Notes: a model not told the origin generated them from the letters alone. 64,000 nucleotides of DNA from Lachnospiraceae bacterium (GCA_015056865.1 SVFM01000012.1:18812-82811), one strand, 5' to 3'. Counted from the stretch's first letter, positions 27,317 through 36,605 are shown. Numbers and translations: made by a program.

Positions 27317-28669
27317 ATGCCTGCATTTCTCTCTCATGCCATCGACTGGCTAAACCGTCTGCTCTGGAATGGTCCTCTCCTTATTTTATTATGTGCAACC
27401 CATCTGCTTTTTACCATCCGTCTGGGATTTCCCCAAAAGAACACCTTTCGTGCCATCAAACTTTCTGTCGCACCGGAGGCTGCCGAAAAAAACAGCAAAA
27501 ATTTAAGTGGATTTGCAACTCTGGCCACTACCCTTGCGGCCACCTTAGGTACCGGCAACATTGTGGGCGTATCCACAGCCATTGCCGCCGGCGGCCCGGG
27601 AGCCCTGTTCTGGTGCTGGATCACCGGCATCCTGGGTATGGCCACTGCCTATGCGGAGTGTTTTTTAAGTGTGCATTTTCGACACAGGCGCTCTGACGGC
27701 AGTTATACTGGAGGCCCTATGTATGTACTGGAAAAAGGCCTGGGAAGTCCCAAACTGGGGAAGCTTTACGCCTGCTGCACCCTGCTGGCTGCCTTCGGTG
27801 TGGGCTGCACTACCCAGTCCAGCGCTATCGCCGACGCTCTTACCACCCTCTGGAAAATCCCGCCTCAATTGACCGGTGCTCTCATCGCTTTGATCGCTGG
27901 TGCGGTGATCCTGGGCGGCATCCATTCTATCAGTCGTTTTTGCACCAGGATCGTGCCGCTTATGGGTGGATTATACATAGCTGCCTGCTTACTGTTGCTG
28001 TTTCAGAACGCTGCTTTCCTGCCTAAGTCCATCGGCGTGATCCTGCAAACCGCCTTTGCTCCCCGGGCAGTCTCGGGAGGCCTGCTGGGAGGTTCTTTTC
28101 TGATGGCCGCCAGATACGGTATCGCCAGAGGCTTGTTTACCAATGAAGCCGGCATAGGTACTGCTGCCATTGCTGCCGGCAGCACCCGGAATGCCTCCCC
28201 CACCAGGCAAGGCCTAATCTCCATGACCGCAGTATTTTGGGACACCGTGGTCATGTGCGCTTTGACCGGGCTTGTTATTGTGTCCAACCTGCTGCGTTTT
28301 CCCGGCTCTGCCCGAGGCTTCTCCGAAGCCGGGCTTACCGGTGCTGCCTTTTTGTCCTTTCCCTTTGGCGGAAACACCTTTTTAACACTGCTCCTGATCG
28401 CCTTCGCCATTACCACCCTGATCGGCTGGTGCTATCTGGGAGAAAAAGGAGCGGAATACCTGTTTTATACCAAAGGCACCTGCTTCTATCACGTAATATA
28501 TATTATTATGATCTATATAGGCGCCATCCTTCCAATGGAATATGTGTGGGGCATCACTGACCTGATCAATGGTTTCATGGTGCTGCCCAATATACTCACC
28601 CTGTGGTGCCTGAAAAGCATGATTGAACCTCCTTTCAGACATAAAAATACATCCCCCAAAAAGCGTTGA
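27317..28669 (+). CDS. Sodium:alanine symporter family protein (AGCS)
   Basis: 450 aa with 10-11 membrane helices. Family motifs: GFATLATTLAATLGTGNIVGV near residue 65, GGPGALFWCWITGILGMATAYAE near 95, and FTNEAGIGTAAIAA near 275. AGCS carriers take up alanine or glycine with Na+. The ATG at 27317 has a weak ribosome site; it is divergent from clpB with 139 bp between. No clear terminator follows. Confidence 0.92.
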   Translation: MPAFLSHAIDWLNRLLWNGPLLILLCATHLLFTIRLGFPQKNTFRAIKLSVAPEAAEKNSKNLSGFATLATTLAATLGTGNIVGVSTAIAAGGPGALFWCWITGILGMATAYAECFLSVHFRHRRSDGSYTGGPMYVLEKGLGSPKLGKLYACCTLLAAFGVGCTTQSSAIADALTTLWKIPPQLTGALIALIAGAVILGGIHSISRFCTRIVPLMGGLYIAACLLLLFQNAAFLPKSIGVILQTAFAPRAVSGGLLGGSFLMAARYGIARGLFTNEAGIGTAAIAAGSTRNASPTRQGLISMTAVFWDTVVMCALTGLVIVSNLLRFPGSARGFSEAGLTGAAFLSFPFGGNTFLTLLLIAFAITTLIGWCYLGEKGAEYLFYTKGTCFYHVIYIIMIYIGAILPMEYVWGITDLINGFMVLPNILTLWCLKSMIEPPFRHKNTSPKKR

Positions 28670-28731
28670 CTCCTCCCATACAGTCGTTCCTGTATCCTAC
28701 AAAAAAAGCACGAAATCTTACAATATTTTTC

Positions 28732-28760
28732 TTGACAAAACTGCCCCTTTCCTGTTACAC
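28732..28760 (+). promoter_or_regulatory. Promoter of the cold-shock gene leader
   Basis: TTGACA and TTACAC with a 17-bp spacer. Transcription would start near 28767, giving a leader of about 130 nt. Confidence 0.55.
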
Positions 28761-28789
28761 TTGCGTTGTATCTCACAAAGTCATTGATC

Positions 28790-28848
28790 TCACATATTTT
28801 TGTAAGTCTTTGCTCTGACGTGGATTTACAAAAATATGTGATTTTTTT
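28790..28848 (+). terminator. Intrinsic terminator inside the cold-shock leader
   Basis: A perfect 16-bp stem (TCACATATTTTTGTAA with its complement at 28826-28841) around a 20-nt loop, followed by seven T residues. It lies between the promoter and the csp start codon, so it either attenuates csp or ends a short RNA of about 80 nt. The A/U-rich stem is the kind whose stability changes strongly with temperature. Confidence 0.75.
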
Positions 28849-28896
28849 GCCGGAGTCTTCAGATACAAAAACAAATTTTTCAGGAGGTACTCGTTC

Positions 28897-29106
28897 ATGA
28901 ATAACGGTACAGTAAAGTGGTTTAATGCTCAGAAAGGTTATGGTTTCATCACCAACGAAGCTACAGGCGAAGAAGTTTTCGTACATTTCTCCGCAATCAA
29001 CGCTCAGGGCTTTAAGTCTCTGGAAGAAGGCCAGAAGGTTACCTTCGACACAGAAACCGACCCTCAGAACGGTAAGGTTCGTGCTGTCAACGTAACAGTT
29101 GCTTAA
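28897..29106 (+). CDS. Cold-shock protein (CspA family)
   Basis: 69 aa with the full cold-shock domain: RNP1 KGYGFI and RNP2 VFVHF, plus GTVKWFNAQ at the start. Nucleic-acid chaperone. ATG follows CAGGAGG. Monocistronic, with a terminator-bearing leader and a strong terminator 21 bp after the stop. Confidence 0.95.
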   Translation: MNNGTVKWFNAQKGYGFITNEATGEEVFVHFSAINAQGFKSLEEGQKVTFDTETDPQNGKVRAVNVTVA

Positions 29107-29127
29107 TCAACCAAATTTGAGTAACCC

Positions 29128-29156
29128 AAAGTGTCGCCTACGGGCGACACTTTTTT
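29128..29156 (+). terminator. Terminator of the cold-shock gene
   Basis: AAAGTGTCGCC pairs with GGCGACACTTT around a tight loop, followed by a run of T. Confidence 0.85.
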
Positions 29157-29311
29157 ACGCTATAGGAACTTGCCATGGCCGGTAAGGGAAACAAAGCGGA
29201 AAACCCCTGCTATTGGTGTCAACGAAACGGAAAATATCCATTGTAAACAGATACAAAATGATGATATCAAAGATATAGGCAACAAAATAAATTATCAAAG
29301 GGGAAAAGCAA

Positions 29312-30448
29312 ATGAAAAAGATACGATTGGGTGTTGTTGGCCTTGGTCACAGAGGTCGTGAAATGTTTAAGTTGGCATCTATATTTGATTGCGTGGAGGC
29401 AGCTGCAGCCTGTGACATCCTGCCCCGCAACTGGTATGAGAAACAGTGGCTTTCTGATGCATCTCTGGCAGAGCTTTTGCCGAACACGGTATTTTATGAG
29501 GATTATGACAAAATGCTAAAGGAGGCCGGGCTGGACGCCGTGTTGGTGGAGACCGGTGCGGATATTCACGCGGAGTTTTGCTGCAAGGCCTTGGCCAAAA
29601 ATATCAACGTGCTGTCCGATATTCCCATGGTGGCCAATCTGAAAGAAGCGGAAATGCTCTGGAAGGCAGAGCAGGCATCCACTGCTATTCTTTCTACAGG
29701 CGCCAATGCCAATGAACAGAAGTTTGCGGTCCTGCTGCAGGATTTCTGGAAAAAGGGACTTCTGGGCAATCCTTATTATATGGAGGCAGAGTACATTCAC
29801 TGGAGCATGCCGGGCAGTAAGGAAAGCGTCCATCTGAATGAAAACGGCGACTGGAGAAAGCTTTTGATCCCCATCCGCTACTGCACCCACTCCTTAGGCC
29901 CCCTGCTTACTATTTTGAAGGAGGAGTTGCGCAAAGTCAGCTGTTTTGGTACCGGTATGCATGCAGATGATTATGTTACAGGAATCAAGAAGGACGACAT
30001 GATGTGCACCCAGTTCCAGACGGATTCCGGTGTGGTTATCCGTCTGCTGAGAAACGGCCGCTGCCGGGCAGATATTGGCTGGCACAGTTACCGGGTGTTT
30101 GGTACCGAAGGATATATGGAGAAAATTGATACCAGAGCAAAACATGGGCCTGTGATCCGTTACAATTCCATGAAGGAACTGGATACCTCCCTGAAGGAGA
30201 TCGGCGGAGAATATATGCCTCCGGCCTATGCCAACAATCCGGCTGCAAAAGGACACGGAGGAGTGGACTATGCACTTCTGGATCACTTCTTCCAGGCCAT
30301 TTTAAAGGGAGAACCGGCACCCATTTCCTTGAAAGAAGGTCTGGCTATGACCTTGCCGGGCATCTACGCGGAGGAATCTGCAAAGCGCGGAGGCGAAGTA
30401 CTGCGCATGCGCTATCCCTGGGATGAGGATTGGACCACAGAAATCTAA
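29312..30448 (+). CDS. Gfo/Idh/MocA-fold protein, GH109-like
   Basis: 378 aa. N-terminal Rossmann domain with GVVGLGHRGR. The EKP motif that carries the catalytic lysine of sugar dehydrogenases is replaced by SDIP (102-105). RYCTHSLGP (189-197) resembles the Y-x-T-H-x-L-GP motif of GH109-type NAD-dependent glycosidases. I therefore expect a non-redox, NAD-using glycoside hydrolase or lyase rather than a dehydrogenase. First gene of a three-gene unit. The start follows AAAGGGG. Confidence 0.75.
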   Translation: MKKIRLGVVGLGHRGREMFKLASIFDCVEAAAACDILPRNWYEKQWLSDASLAELLPNTVFYEDYDKMLKEAGLDAVLVETGADIHAEFCCKALAKNINVLSDIPMVANLKEAEMLWKAEQASTAILSTGANANEQKFAVLLQDFWKKGLLGNPYYMEAEYIHWSMPGSKESVHLNENGDWRKLLIPIRYCTHSLGPLLTILKEELRKVSCFGTGMHADDYVTGIKKDDMMCTQFQTDSGVVIRLLRNGRCRADIGWHSYRVFGTEGYMEKIDTRAKHGPVIRYNSMKELDTSLKEIGGEYMPPAYANNPAAKGHGGVDYALLDHFFQAILKGEPAPISLKEGLAMTLPGIYAEESAKRGGEVLRMRYPWDEDWTTEI

Positions 30449-30475
30449 AACGTGAATGCAGGGAGCAAAATCGAG

Positions 30476-31684
30476 ATGAAAAAAAAGGTACTGGCATATA
30501 TTGAAGAAAATCAGCAGGAGATACTGCACCAGCTGGCAAAGCTGGTGCAGATCGACACCCAGAATTTCCGCACCCACGGGAATGAGAATAAGGGCCAGGA
30601 CTATCTGGAGGGTATCTGTAGGGAGTTGGGACTTTCCGTTGACCGGTTTACACCGGCCAGTGTACCTGGTCTCACAGACTCGCCGGATTACTGGGCCGGC
30701 AGGGGAGCTGATCAGCGGGAGAATCTGGTGGCTGTATTTCCCGGGCAGCAGGATGAGAACGGCATCATGCTGGCAGCCCACATGGACACGGAAACGGTTG
30801 GCGCTCTGGCAGAGTGGTCAGTAGATCCCTTTTCCGGCCTGATCAGAGATGGCAAGCTTTACGGCAGAGGATCAGGGGATGATAAATTCGGCATTATCAT
30901 GGCCTGGGCAGTTATCAAGGCCTTGCAGGCATGCGGTTTTACCCCTGACAAAAATATTCTTTTGGGCTCCTACTGTGATGAAGAAGGGGGCGGAGGAAAC
31001 GGTGCCCTGGGGCTCTGTATGAAATATCCTTGTGAGACCTATGTGAATCTAGATGGTGCCGAGTTTGAAAGTGTTGCCAGCGGCGGCGGTTGTTACGCCA
31101 TTGACATCTGGTCTACCAAAAAAGATTTGAGTGTGGCCTCTGTATTTGATATCTATGATGGTGTTTGCACACTGGTGGAGGAGCTTAAAGAACTGGACTG
31201 CCGGCCCGGCACTTCTGTGCGCCTCTCCGGCTTTAGCGGCGGCGAAGGCGGAGAAAAGGTGGGAAAGGTGAAATTTGCCCTATATACTGATATGACCAAA
31301 GAAGAGGCAGCAATGGAGCTGTCTCTGATCCGGGAGCGTGTTTTGCCAAAACTGAACGAGTGGCAATTGGGCTGTAGTGAATTTTTGTTAAGGACCAGGT
31401 TCTTTCATTATGGAAAAACCCGAACAGACAGCCGGGAGGCTGAGATTATGCGGGATATTCTGCAGGAGGCAGAAGGGAAACAGCCTACCGGGGCCAGCAC
31501 CGGCCTTACTGATCTTAGCATTTTCCTGCACTGGGGAAGTGACAACAGCTTTAATTTGGGTATGGAGACCGGTTCTGCACAGGGCGGTGGCCCCCATCAG
31601 GTGAACGAGCATATTGTTTGTGAAAATCTGATAAAACGTATCAAGCAGCTGGCACTATTTGTGATGAGGACAAGCAAGGTATGA
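30476..31684 (+). CDS. M20-family metallohydrolase (ArgE/DapE type)
   Basis: 402 aa from the ATG at 30476; the upstream GTG at 30452 has no ribosome site. Motifs: metal ligand AAHMDTE, GRGSGDDKFG with the bridging aspartate, SYCDEEGGGG with the catalytic glutamate pair, and a C-terminal GGGPHQVNE histidine. M20 enzymes cleave N-acyl or peptide amide bonds. The setting between a GH109-like protein and an N-acyltransferase suggests an N-acylated sugar or amino acid substrate (inference). Confidence 0.88.
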   Translation: MKKKVLAYIEENQQEILHQLAKLVQIDTQNFRTHGNENKGQDYLEGICRELGLSVDRFTPASVPGLTDSPDYWAGRGADQRENLVAVFPGQQDENGIMLAAHMDTETVGALAEWSVDPFSGLIRDGKLYGRGSGDDKFGIIMAWAVIKALQACGFTPDKNILLGSYCDEEGGGGNGALGLCMKYPCETYVNLDGAEFESVASGGGCYAIDIWSTKKDLSVASVFDIYDGVCTLVEELKELDCRPGTSVRLSGFSGGEGGEKVGKVKFALYTDMTKEEAAMELSLIRERVLPKLNEWQLGCSEFLLRTRFFHYGKTRTDSREAEIMRDILQEAEGKQPTGASTGLTDLSIFLHWGSDNSFNLGMETGSAQGGGPHQVNEHIVCENLIKRIKQLALFVMRTSKV

Positions 31685-32490
31685 GGGAAAGAAGTCAATC
31701 GGAAGTGAAAGAAATCATCCGCAAGTGGTATAAAGTACTGAAGATTCCGGAACAGTATGGCGGGGATTTTCAGGCCTATCTGGAGAATACAACCATCCTG
31801 CCCCATATTACCCCGGAAGAATATGAGGAAGCAGGAGGGGAAGAAAATATCCTCTACTGCCTGTATTTTTGTGAAAGGTTGCAGGAACGCTACCTGGAAA
31901 AAGGGATCGACTTGAAGATTCTCTACGATACTCTGCAGGAATTATTTCTCTGGACCAGATCCTGCAGCCGGCGGAAGGGAAAACTGTGGCTGGAAAATCT
32001 CTGGTGGGTAAAGCTACATCTGACCATGAAACTGTTTCGGCTGGGCAGACTGAACTTCTGTATGGGACTGGAGCACAACCATCTGCCTCAGTGGGAGCTG
32101 CCCATGGGAACACCCATTATGGAAGTCCATATTCCCAGGGCAGATTCTTTGACCCGGGAGGATTGCAAAAAGTCTTTTGCACAGGCCAGAACGTTTTTTG
32201 CCACTTATTTTCCGGAGTTTCAATATCGATATTTTACCTGCCACTCCTGGCTGTTGGACAGTAAACTGAAAGAATTACTGCCTCAGGATAGTAACATTAT
32301 AAAATTTCAGGAGATGTTCCGGTTGGTATCGGAGACAGAGTCCCAGGAAACCCTACACTATGTATTTGGGGCAGGGACCACCAGAGAGAATCTGTCAGAA
32401 AAAGAATGTAGTACCAGTTTGGCATCCAAAGTAAAGGAAAGGGTGCTGAACGGGGAAACTTTTCATGAGAGTTATGGAATACTGAAATAA
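31681..32490 (+). CDS. Acyltransferase-domain protein (NAT_N plus GNAT-like C-terminal domain)
   Basis: 269 aa. Residues about 1-110 match the helical N-acyltransferase N-terminal domain ([17 protein letters not shown]). About 110-265 is the GNAT-like C-terminal domain with [38 protein letters not shown] and [10 protein letters not shown]. Family members are uncharacterised putative N-acyltransferases. The ATG overlaps the M20 stop (ATGA), so the two are translationally coupled. Confidence 0.75.
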   Translation: MRERSQSEVKEIIRKWYKVLKIPEQYGGDFQAYLENTTILPHITPEEYEEAGGEENILYCLYFCERLQERYLEKGIDLKILYDTLQELFLWTRSCSRRKGKLWLENLWWVKLHLTMKLFRLGRLNFCMGLEHNHLPQWELPMGTPIMEVHIPRADSLTREDCKKSFAQARTFFATYFPEFQYRYFTCHSWLLDSKLKELLPQDSNIIKFQEMFRLVSETESQETLHYVFGAGTTRENLSEKECSTSLASKVKERVLNGETFHESYGILK

Positions 32491-32512
32491 CCAAAACTTA
32501 GGAGGAACTATC

Positions 32513-33079
32513 ATGACTTTGATAGATTTGTTTTTTATAGCCATCGGACTTTCCATGGATGCTTTTGCGGTAGCGATCTGCAAAGGCCTTGCCCTTTGTA
32601 AGATAAATCTTAAAAAAGCTGCCATCGTAGGCCTTTGGTTTGGCGGCTTTCAGGCTCTCATGCCTGCCATCGGCTATCTGATCGGTTACCGTTTCCGGGA
32701 AAATATCACCTTCCTGGATCACTGGATTGCCTTCATCCTCCTCGGTATCATCGGTATTAGCATGATAAAAGAAGCCATGTCCAAGGAAGACCAGGAACCG
32801 GATGCCTCACTAAAATTTAAAGCTATGATCGTGCTGGCCATTGCCACCAGCATCGACGCTCTGGCCGTAGGTGTGAGCTTTGCCTTCATGCCTGACGTAC
32901 CTATCCTTCCCGCAGTTGCTTTCATCGGTGTCATCACCTTTATCCTATCTGCCCTGGGCGTGCGACTGGGCAGCATCTTTGGCTGTAAGTACAAGGCCAA
33001 GGCAGAACTTTGCGGTGGCATCATCCTGATTCTTATGGGAACCAAAATCCTGCTGGAGCATCTGGGAATATTAGGTTGA
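32513..33079 (+). CDS. mntP: Manganese efflux pump MntP
   Basis: 188 aa, six membrane helices, with the two repeated aspartate motifs [14 protein letters not shown] (near residue 15) and [15 protein letters not shown] (near 110). Exports excess Mn2+. ATG follows TTAGGAGGA. It lies 22 bp after the acyltransferase gene but is probably functionally separate. I see no yybP-ykoY-like manganese riboswitch in the short gap. Confidence 0.93.
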   Translation: MTLIDLFFIAIGLSMDAFAVAICKGLALCKINLKKAAIVGLWFGGFQALMPAIGYLIGYRFRENITFLDHWIAFILLGIIGISMIKEAMSKEDQEPDASLKFKAMIVLAIATSIDALAVGVSFAFMPDVPILPAVAFIGVITFILSALGVRLGSIFGCKYKAKAELCGGIILILMGTKILLEHLGILG

Positions 33080-33091
33080 AAATGGAGCCGG

Positions 33092-33318
33092 CAAATGTGG
33101 CCATTGATTTGGGCCGGGCGGTTTCCCGGTAGCAAAAAACAGGTCTCATTCGGACACGCTTGCGCTCCGTGAAAGAACGTAATGGTCGCTAGACTCGAGG
33201 CGAATCGTTATACGCCTCGCCTGACCTCGTCAAGCGCCAACGTCTTTCAAGGGTCCATCATGGAGACCTGTTTTTTGCTACCGGGAAACCGCCCGGCCCA
33301 AATCAATGGCCACATTTG
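33092..33318. repeat. 227-bp palindromic element with perfect 56-bp inverted arms
   Basis: Arms 33092-33147 and 33263-33318 are exact inverted copies of 56 bp. The 115-bp centre is itself largely self-complementary: GAGGCG...CGCCTC at the tip and partial pairing of GTGAAAGA with TCTTTCA. The element fills almost the whole gap between convergent mntP and the response regulator. No target-site duplication is evident at its borders. Candidate roles are a MITE-like or dispersed palindromic repeat, an invertible segment, or a very strong bidirectional terminator. Confidence 0.9.
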
Positions 33319-33329
33319 TCTGTAATATT

Positions 33330-33998
33330 TCACCCCACTTTATACCCGGTTCCCCAGACCACTTTCAAATACTCCGGCTCCTTCGGGTTCTTTTCTATTT
33401 TTTCACGAATATGTCGTATATGTACTGCTACCGTGTTGTCCGCTCCCATAGCATCCATATGCCAGATAGATTCGTAAATCTGTCCGTTGGACAGCACCCT
33501 GCCTTTCTCTTGCATAAGTAACCTTAATATCTTATATTCTATGGGAGTCAGACGTACTTCCCTGCCCTCTACCGTCACCTTTCTTTGTACATCATTCACA
33601 ACCAGGCCCTTTACTGTATAGATATTCCCGGTATTGTTACAATACGTGCTCAACTGTGTATATCTACGAATCTGGCACTTGATCCTGGCCAAAAGTTCCA
33701 AGGGATTGCAGGGATGTACCACATAATCATCTGCTCCTGCATCCAGTGCTGCTATCTTGCTCCATTCATCTGCCTTTCCGGAAAGAACAATGATCGGCAT
33801 ATTGCTAAGAGAACGAATATATCGTATAAAATCTAACTCATTGTCAGTAAGAAGCAGTTTTATTGCCGATGTCTCTCGAAGTTCGATCTCTTCCAGTTCC
33901 GACACAACCAGCATATCATATCCTTCCCCTCGAAACAGTGGCTGCATCAGTTTCATGACTTCTGTAGGATTGTTGTACATCAATATATTTTTGTTCAT
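33330..33998 (-). CDS. OmpR-type DNA-binding protein with a degenerate receiver
   Basis: 222 aa from the ATG at 33998 (ACAGGAGG upstream). The C-terminal winged helix is typical OmpR/PhoB (RLTPIEYKILRLLMQEKGRVLSN, then VAVHIRHIREKIEKNP). The N-terminal receiver-like domain lacks the N-terminal acidic pair, and the phosphoacceptor strand reads IKLLLTDNELDF without a clear aspartate-MP. The conserved lysine is replaced in YVVHPCNP. It probably works without phosphorylation. No kinase gene is adjacent. Confidence 0.85.
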   Translation of the reverse strand: MNKNILMYNNPTEVMKLMQPLFRGEGYDMLVVSELEEIELRETSAIKLLLTDNELDFIRYIRSLSNMPIIVLSGKADEWSKIAALDAGADDYVVHPCNPLELLARIKCQIRRYTQLSTYCNNTGNIYTVKGLVVNDVQRKVTVEGREVRLTPIEYKILRLLMQEKGRVLSNGQIYESIWHMDAMGADNTVAVHIRHIREKIEKNPKEPEYLKVVWGTGYKVG

Positions 33999-34078
33999 AG
34001 CCTGCTGCCTCCTGTCAAAATAGCCTTTTATCAGATACGATTCCAATCCTCTTTATTTATGGAGAGATATAGAGACAT

Positions 34079-34119
34079 AAAAAAACAACCGCTTCCCGGT
34101 CAAAGGAATAGATTGTTTT
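34079..34119 (-). terminator. Terminator after the VanZ gene
   Basis: AAAACAATC...TTCC pairs with GGAA...GGTTGTTTT with a small internal loop, followed by a run of seven T on the minus strand. Confidence 0.65.
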
Positions 34120-34163
34120 GATAGGCACGTAACATTACCATATAAACGGTATCAAGCGATATT

Positions 34164-34658
34164 TTACTTTGTTTTTATACTCACGATAACCCGCCAATTC
34201 TTCATCACCAGCAAAAATATTATATATCCGATCAAAATCCCTGTCATATTCAGGATAATGTCATCCACATCAAAAGCACCAAAGGAACTGACCAGCTGAA
34301 AAACTTCTATGCCAAGCACTGCAACCGCTCCCAGACCTACGCATACAAATAAATTTCCAGCCCACCTGCATATCCTGGGTAACAGATAGCCCATGGGAAG
34401 AAACGCTATCACATTCCCCACCAGATTTTCAAAACTTCCAAGTCCTCTGTTCCAGTAACGCACGTACATATCTATCGTGCGAAAGGGCTGAAGGTTGGCA
34501 TGCTCTATTCCTTGTTTTATTACCTCCGGGGACCATGAATTTATGATCCACTTCATCTCCAAAAGGGACATCTTAAAAACGATCACCTTCAGCAGCAGTA
34601 TCAGATACACTGCAAAGAGAATCCATAGCTGCCCCTTCGACAACCGTCTATTCTTCAT
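34164..34658 (-). CDS. VanZ-family membrane protein
   Basis: 164 aa with four to five membrane helices. Motifs: NLVGNVIAFLPMGYLLP (about residues 80-96), IEVFQLVSSFGAFDVDDIILNM (split here; about 118-140). VanZ proteins confer low-level teicoplanin tolerance in some hosts, but most, including this one, have no known role. It is 7 bp downstream of truA, in the same operon. Confidence 0.85.
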   Translation of the reverse strand: MKNRRLSKGQLWILFAVYLILLLKVIVFKMSLLEMKWIINSWSPEVIKQGIEHANLQPFRTIDMYVRYWNRGLGSFENLVGNVIAFLPMGYLLPRICRWAGNLFVCVGLGAVAVLGIEVFQLVSSFGAFDVDDIILNMTGILIGYIIFLLVMKNWRVIVSIKTK

Positions 34659-34665
34659 ACTATCC

Positions 34666-35403
34666 TCAATATCTCACTTCCACCAGCGTTAAGCCTTTTG
34701 CGGGAACCAACTCACCGGCTGCCGCCCTGCTGCCACTGTTTAATATCTCTATAATTTCTTCAGGCTTTCGCCGGCCAAGTCCTACTTCCAGCAATGTTCC
34801 GGTCAGGATTCTGACCATATGATACAAAAATCCATCCCCGGAAAAGGTCAGCAGGATCATATCGTTCTGCCTCTCTATGGAGATCTCCTCCACCGTTCTG
34901 ACCGTGGACTTTTTACCCTTTTTCGCTGAAGTAAAAGCGGCAAAATCATGTTTTCCCACCAAAAAACCTGCCCCTTGGCGCATGGCTTCCACATCCAGCT
35001 TCTCCACAACAGTGTGGGCATACCTGCGCTGGAACACCTGAGGTACGGGACTGTTGATGATCCGGTAACAATAAGTCTTCCCCCGGGCATTTAACCTGCT
35101 GTGAAAACGCTCCGAAACCTCCTTTACCGAGAGCACTCCGATATCCTCCGGCAAATATTGGTTCATGTACTCCATAATTTCCTGAGGAGTCTTTTCTGTA
35201 CACATGTGAGCATTGGCTACCTGACCCAAAGCATGTACCCCTGCATCCGTCCTGCCGCTGCCCTGTACCTCCACCTTATGGCCGCACATCCTGCTAAGCA
35301 ACATTTCCAGTTTCCCCTGAATGGTGTTCTCTGAGGATTCCTGACGCTGCCACCCCTGGTATCTGGTACCTTCATACTGTAAAAGGAATCTATAATTTTT
35401 CAT
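34666..35403 (-). CDS. truA: tRNA pseudouridine synthase A
   Basis: 245 aa from the ATG at 35403. Catalytic D53 lies in GSGRTDAGVHALGQ; YEGTRYQGWQRQ and the C-terminal GDGFLYHMVRILTGTLLEVG are typical. It modifies positions 38-40 of tRNA anticodon stems. The start overlaps the end of the AI-2E-family gene by 14 bp. Confidence 0.95.
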   Translation of the reverse strand: MKNYRFLLQYEGTRYQGWQRQESSENTIQGKLEMLLSRMCGHKVEVQGSGRTDAGVHALGQVANAHMCTEKTPQEIMEYMNQYLPEDIGVLSVKEVSERFHSRLNARGKTYCYRIINSPVPQVFQRRYAHTVVEKLDVEAMRQGAGFLVGKHDFAAFTSAKKGKKSTVRTVEEISIERQNDMILLTFSGDGFLYHMVRILTGTLLEVGLGRRKPEEIIEILNSGSRAAAGELVPAKGLTLVEVRY

Positions 35404-36601
35404 TTTCCTCTTTCCGTTTCTGGGCTTCCTGTTCACATTCCTGTTTATAAAGGTGAACTTCCTCCATATCCTGCTCCCTGATCCTGCGGAAACGATTCAA
35501 TCCCGCCGATAAGATCTGAAAGCTCTTTTTGATGGTATCAAATGCACCCTCCTGATACATGGTTACTACAATAATGCCGATGGGCACGGCCAGTATCATG
35601 CCGAACACACCACCTATCTTGTATCCTATGTACAAAAGCACCAACGTAGGAAGGGGCGGCATACCCATGGAATCTCCCATAATTTTGGGCTGAATGATCT
35701 GACGCACCAACTGCCCCACGCCCCAGATGATCAAAAGCCCAATGGTCATCTTATAATCTGCACTCAAGAATTTGATGATTGCCCAAGGCACCATCACCGT
35801 GCCTGTTCCAAAAAAAGGAAAGAAATCCAAAAAGGCAATACCCAGTGCCACCAACAGCACGTAATCCACCTGCAGGATCAAAAGGCCAATCACCAAAAGC
35901 AGATAGATCCATATCTCAATCTTAAGCTGTGCCTTAAAATATCCACCCACTGCCTTCAATATGCTGCGCTTAACCAAGCTTAAACGAAACTGCACGGATT
36001 CCGGCACCAGCTTCCGGATGCCCTTACTCCAGATACCTCTCTCCGCCACAAAGAAGTAGGAGGAAAGCAGACACATAATGATACCGATAATGATGGTTGG
36101 CAACTGCAGGGCAAAATTCCCCACCGCCTCCAAGGTAGGACTGCTAAGGCGCTCCAACAAATCCACCACGATATCATAGGCACTGGCACCAATGTTGGCC
36201 AGAGTGTCTTGTACATTCTTCGGTAATTTCTCATAGATCCCAGACATATTTTGGGAAATGTCATTAAAGTCTTTCTGTAAAGATCCCCACATTTCCGGCA
36301 GGTCTCCTACAAAGCCAACGATCTCTTCCACCAGCTTGGCACCGATCAAATAAAGACACAGCACCACCACACCAATGACAACGATCACCACAAAAGCACT
36401 GCCCGCTTTTCTCTTGATCTTCAACTTTTCCTCAAAGAACCTAACCGGCGGCCAGGCAATGCAGGCAATGATCCATCCAATGATAAAAGGTGTAAAATAG
36501 GGGATCAGCCGCGGTACCAGAAAAATGATCAACAGTACCACGATCAAAGTGACTAAAATATTCAATATGGCCTTCACATATTTCTTGGTGGATTCTCTCA
36601 T
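35390..36601 (-). CDS. AI-2E family transporter
   Basis: 403 aa with about eight membrane helices, the family pattern LDFFPFFGTGTVMVPWAI near residue 270, and a charged C-terminal tail. The family includes the AI-2 exporter TqsA but also Na+/H+ antiporters and the YtvI sporulation proteins of Firmicutes; the substrate here is unknown. It follows ysxC by 4 bp. Confidence 0.88.
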   Translation of the reverse strand: MRESTKKYVKAILNILVTLIVVLLIIFLVPRLIPYFTPFIIGWIIACIAWPPVRFFEEKLKIKRKAGSAFVVIVVIGVVVLCLYLIGAKLVEEIVGFVGDLPEMWGSLQKDFNDISQNMSGIYEKLPKNVQDTLANIGASAYDIVVDLLERLSSPTLEAVGNFALQLPTIIIGIIMCLLSSYFFVAERGIWSKGIRKLVPESVQFRLSLVKRSILKAVGGYFKAQLKIEIWIYLLLVIGLLILQVDYVLLVALGIAFLDFFPFFGTGTVMVPWAIIKFLSADYKMTIGLLIIWGVGQLVRQIIQPKIMGDSMGMPPLPTLVLLYIGYKIGGVFGMILAVPIGIIVVTMYQEGAFDTIKKSFQILSAGLNRFRRIREQDMEEVHLYKQECEQEAQKRKEENEKL

Positions 36602-36605
36602 ATTC

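Noticed and set aside
33092..33318. tRNA-like, attC-like or CRISPR-like interpretation of the palindrome
   Set aside because: There is no cloverleaf with conserved tRNA bases, no direct repeats with spacers and no integrase nearby; only inverted symmetry is supported.
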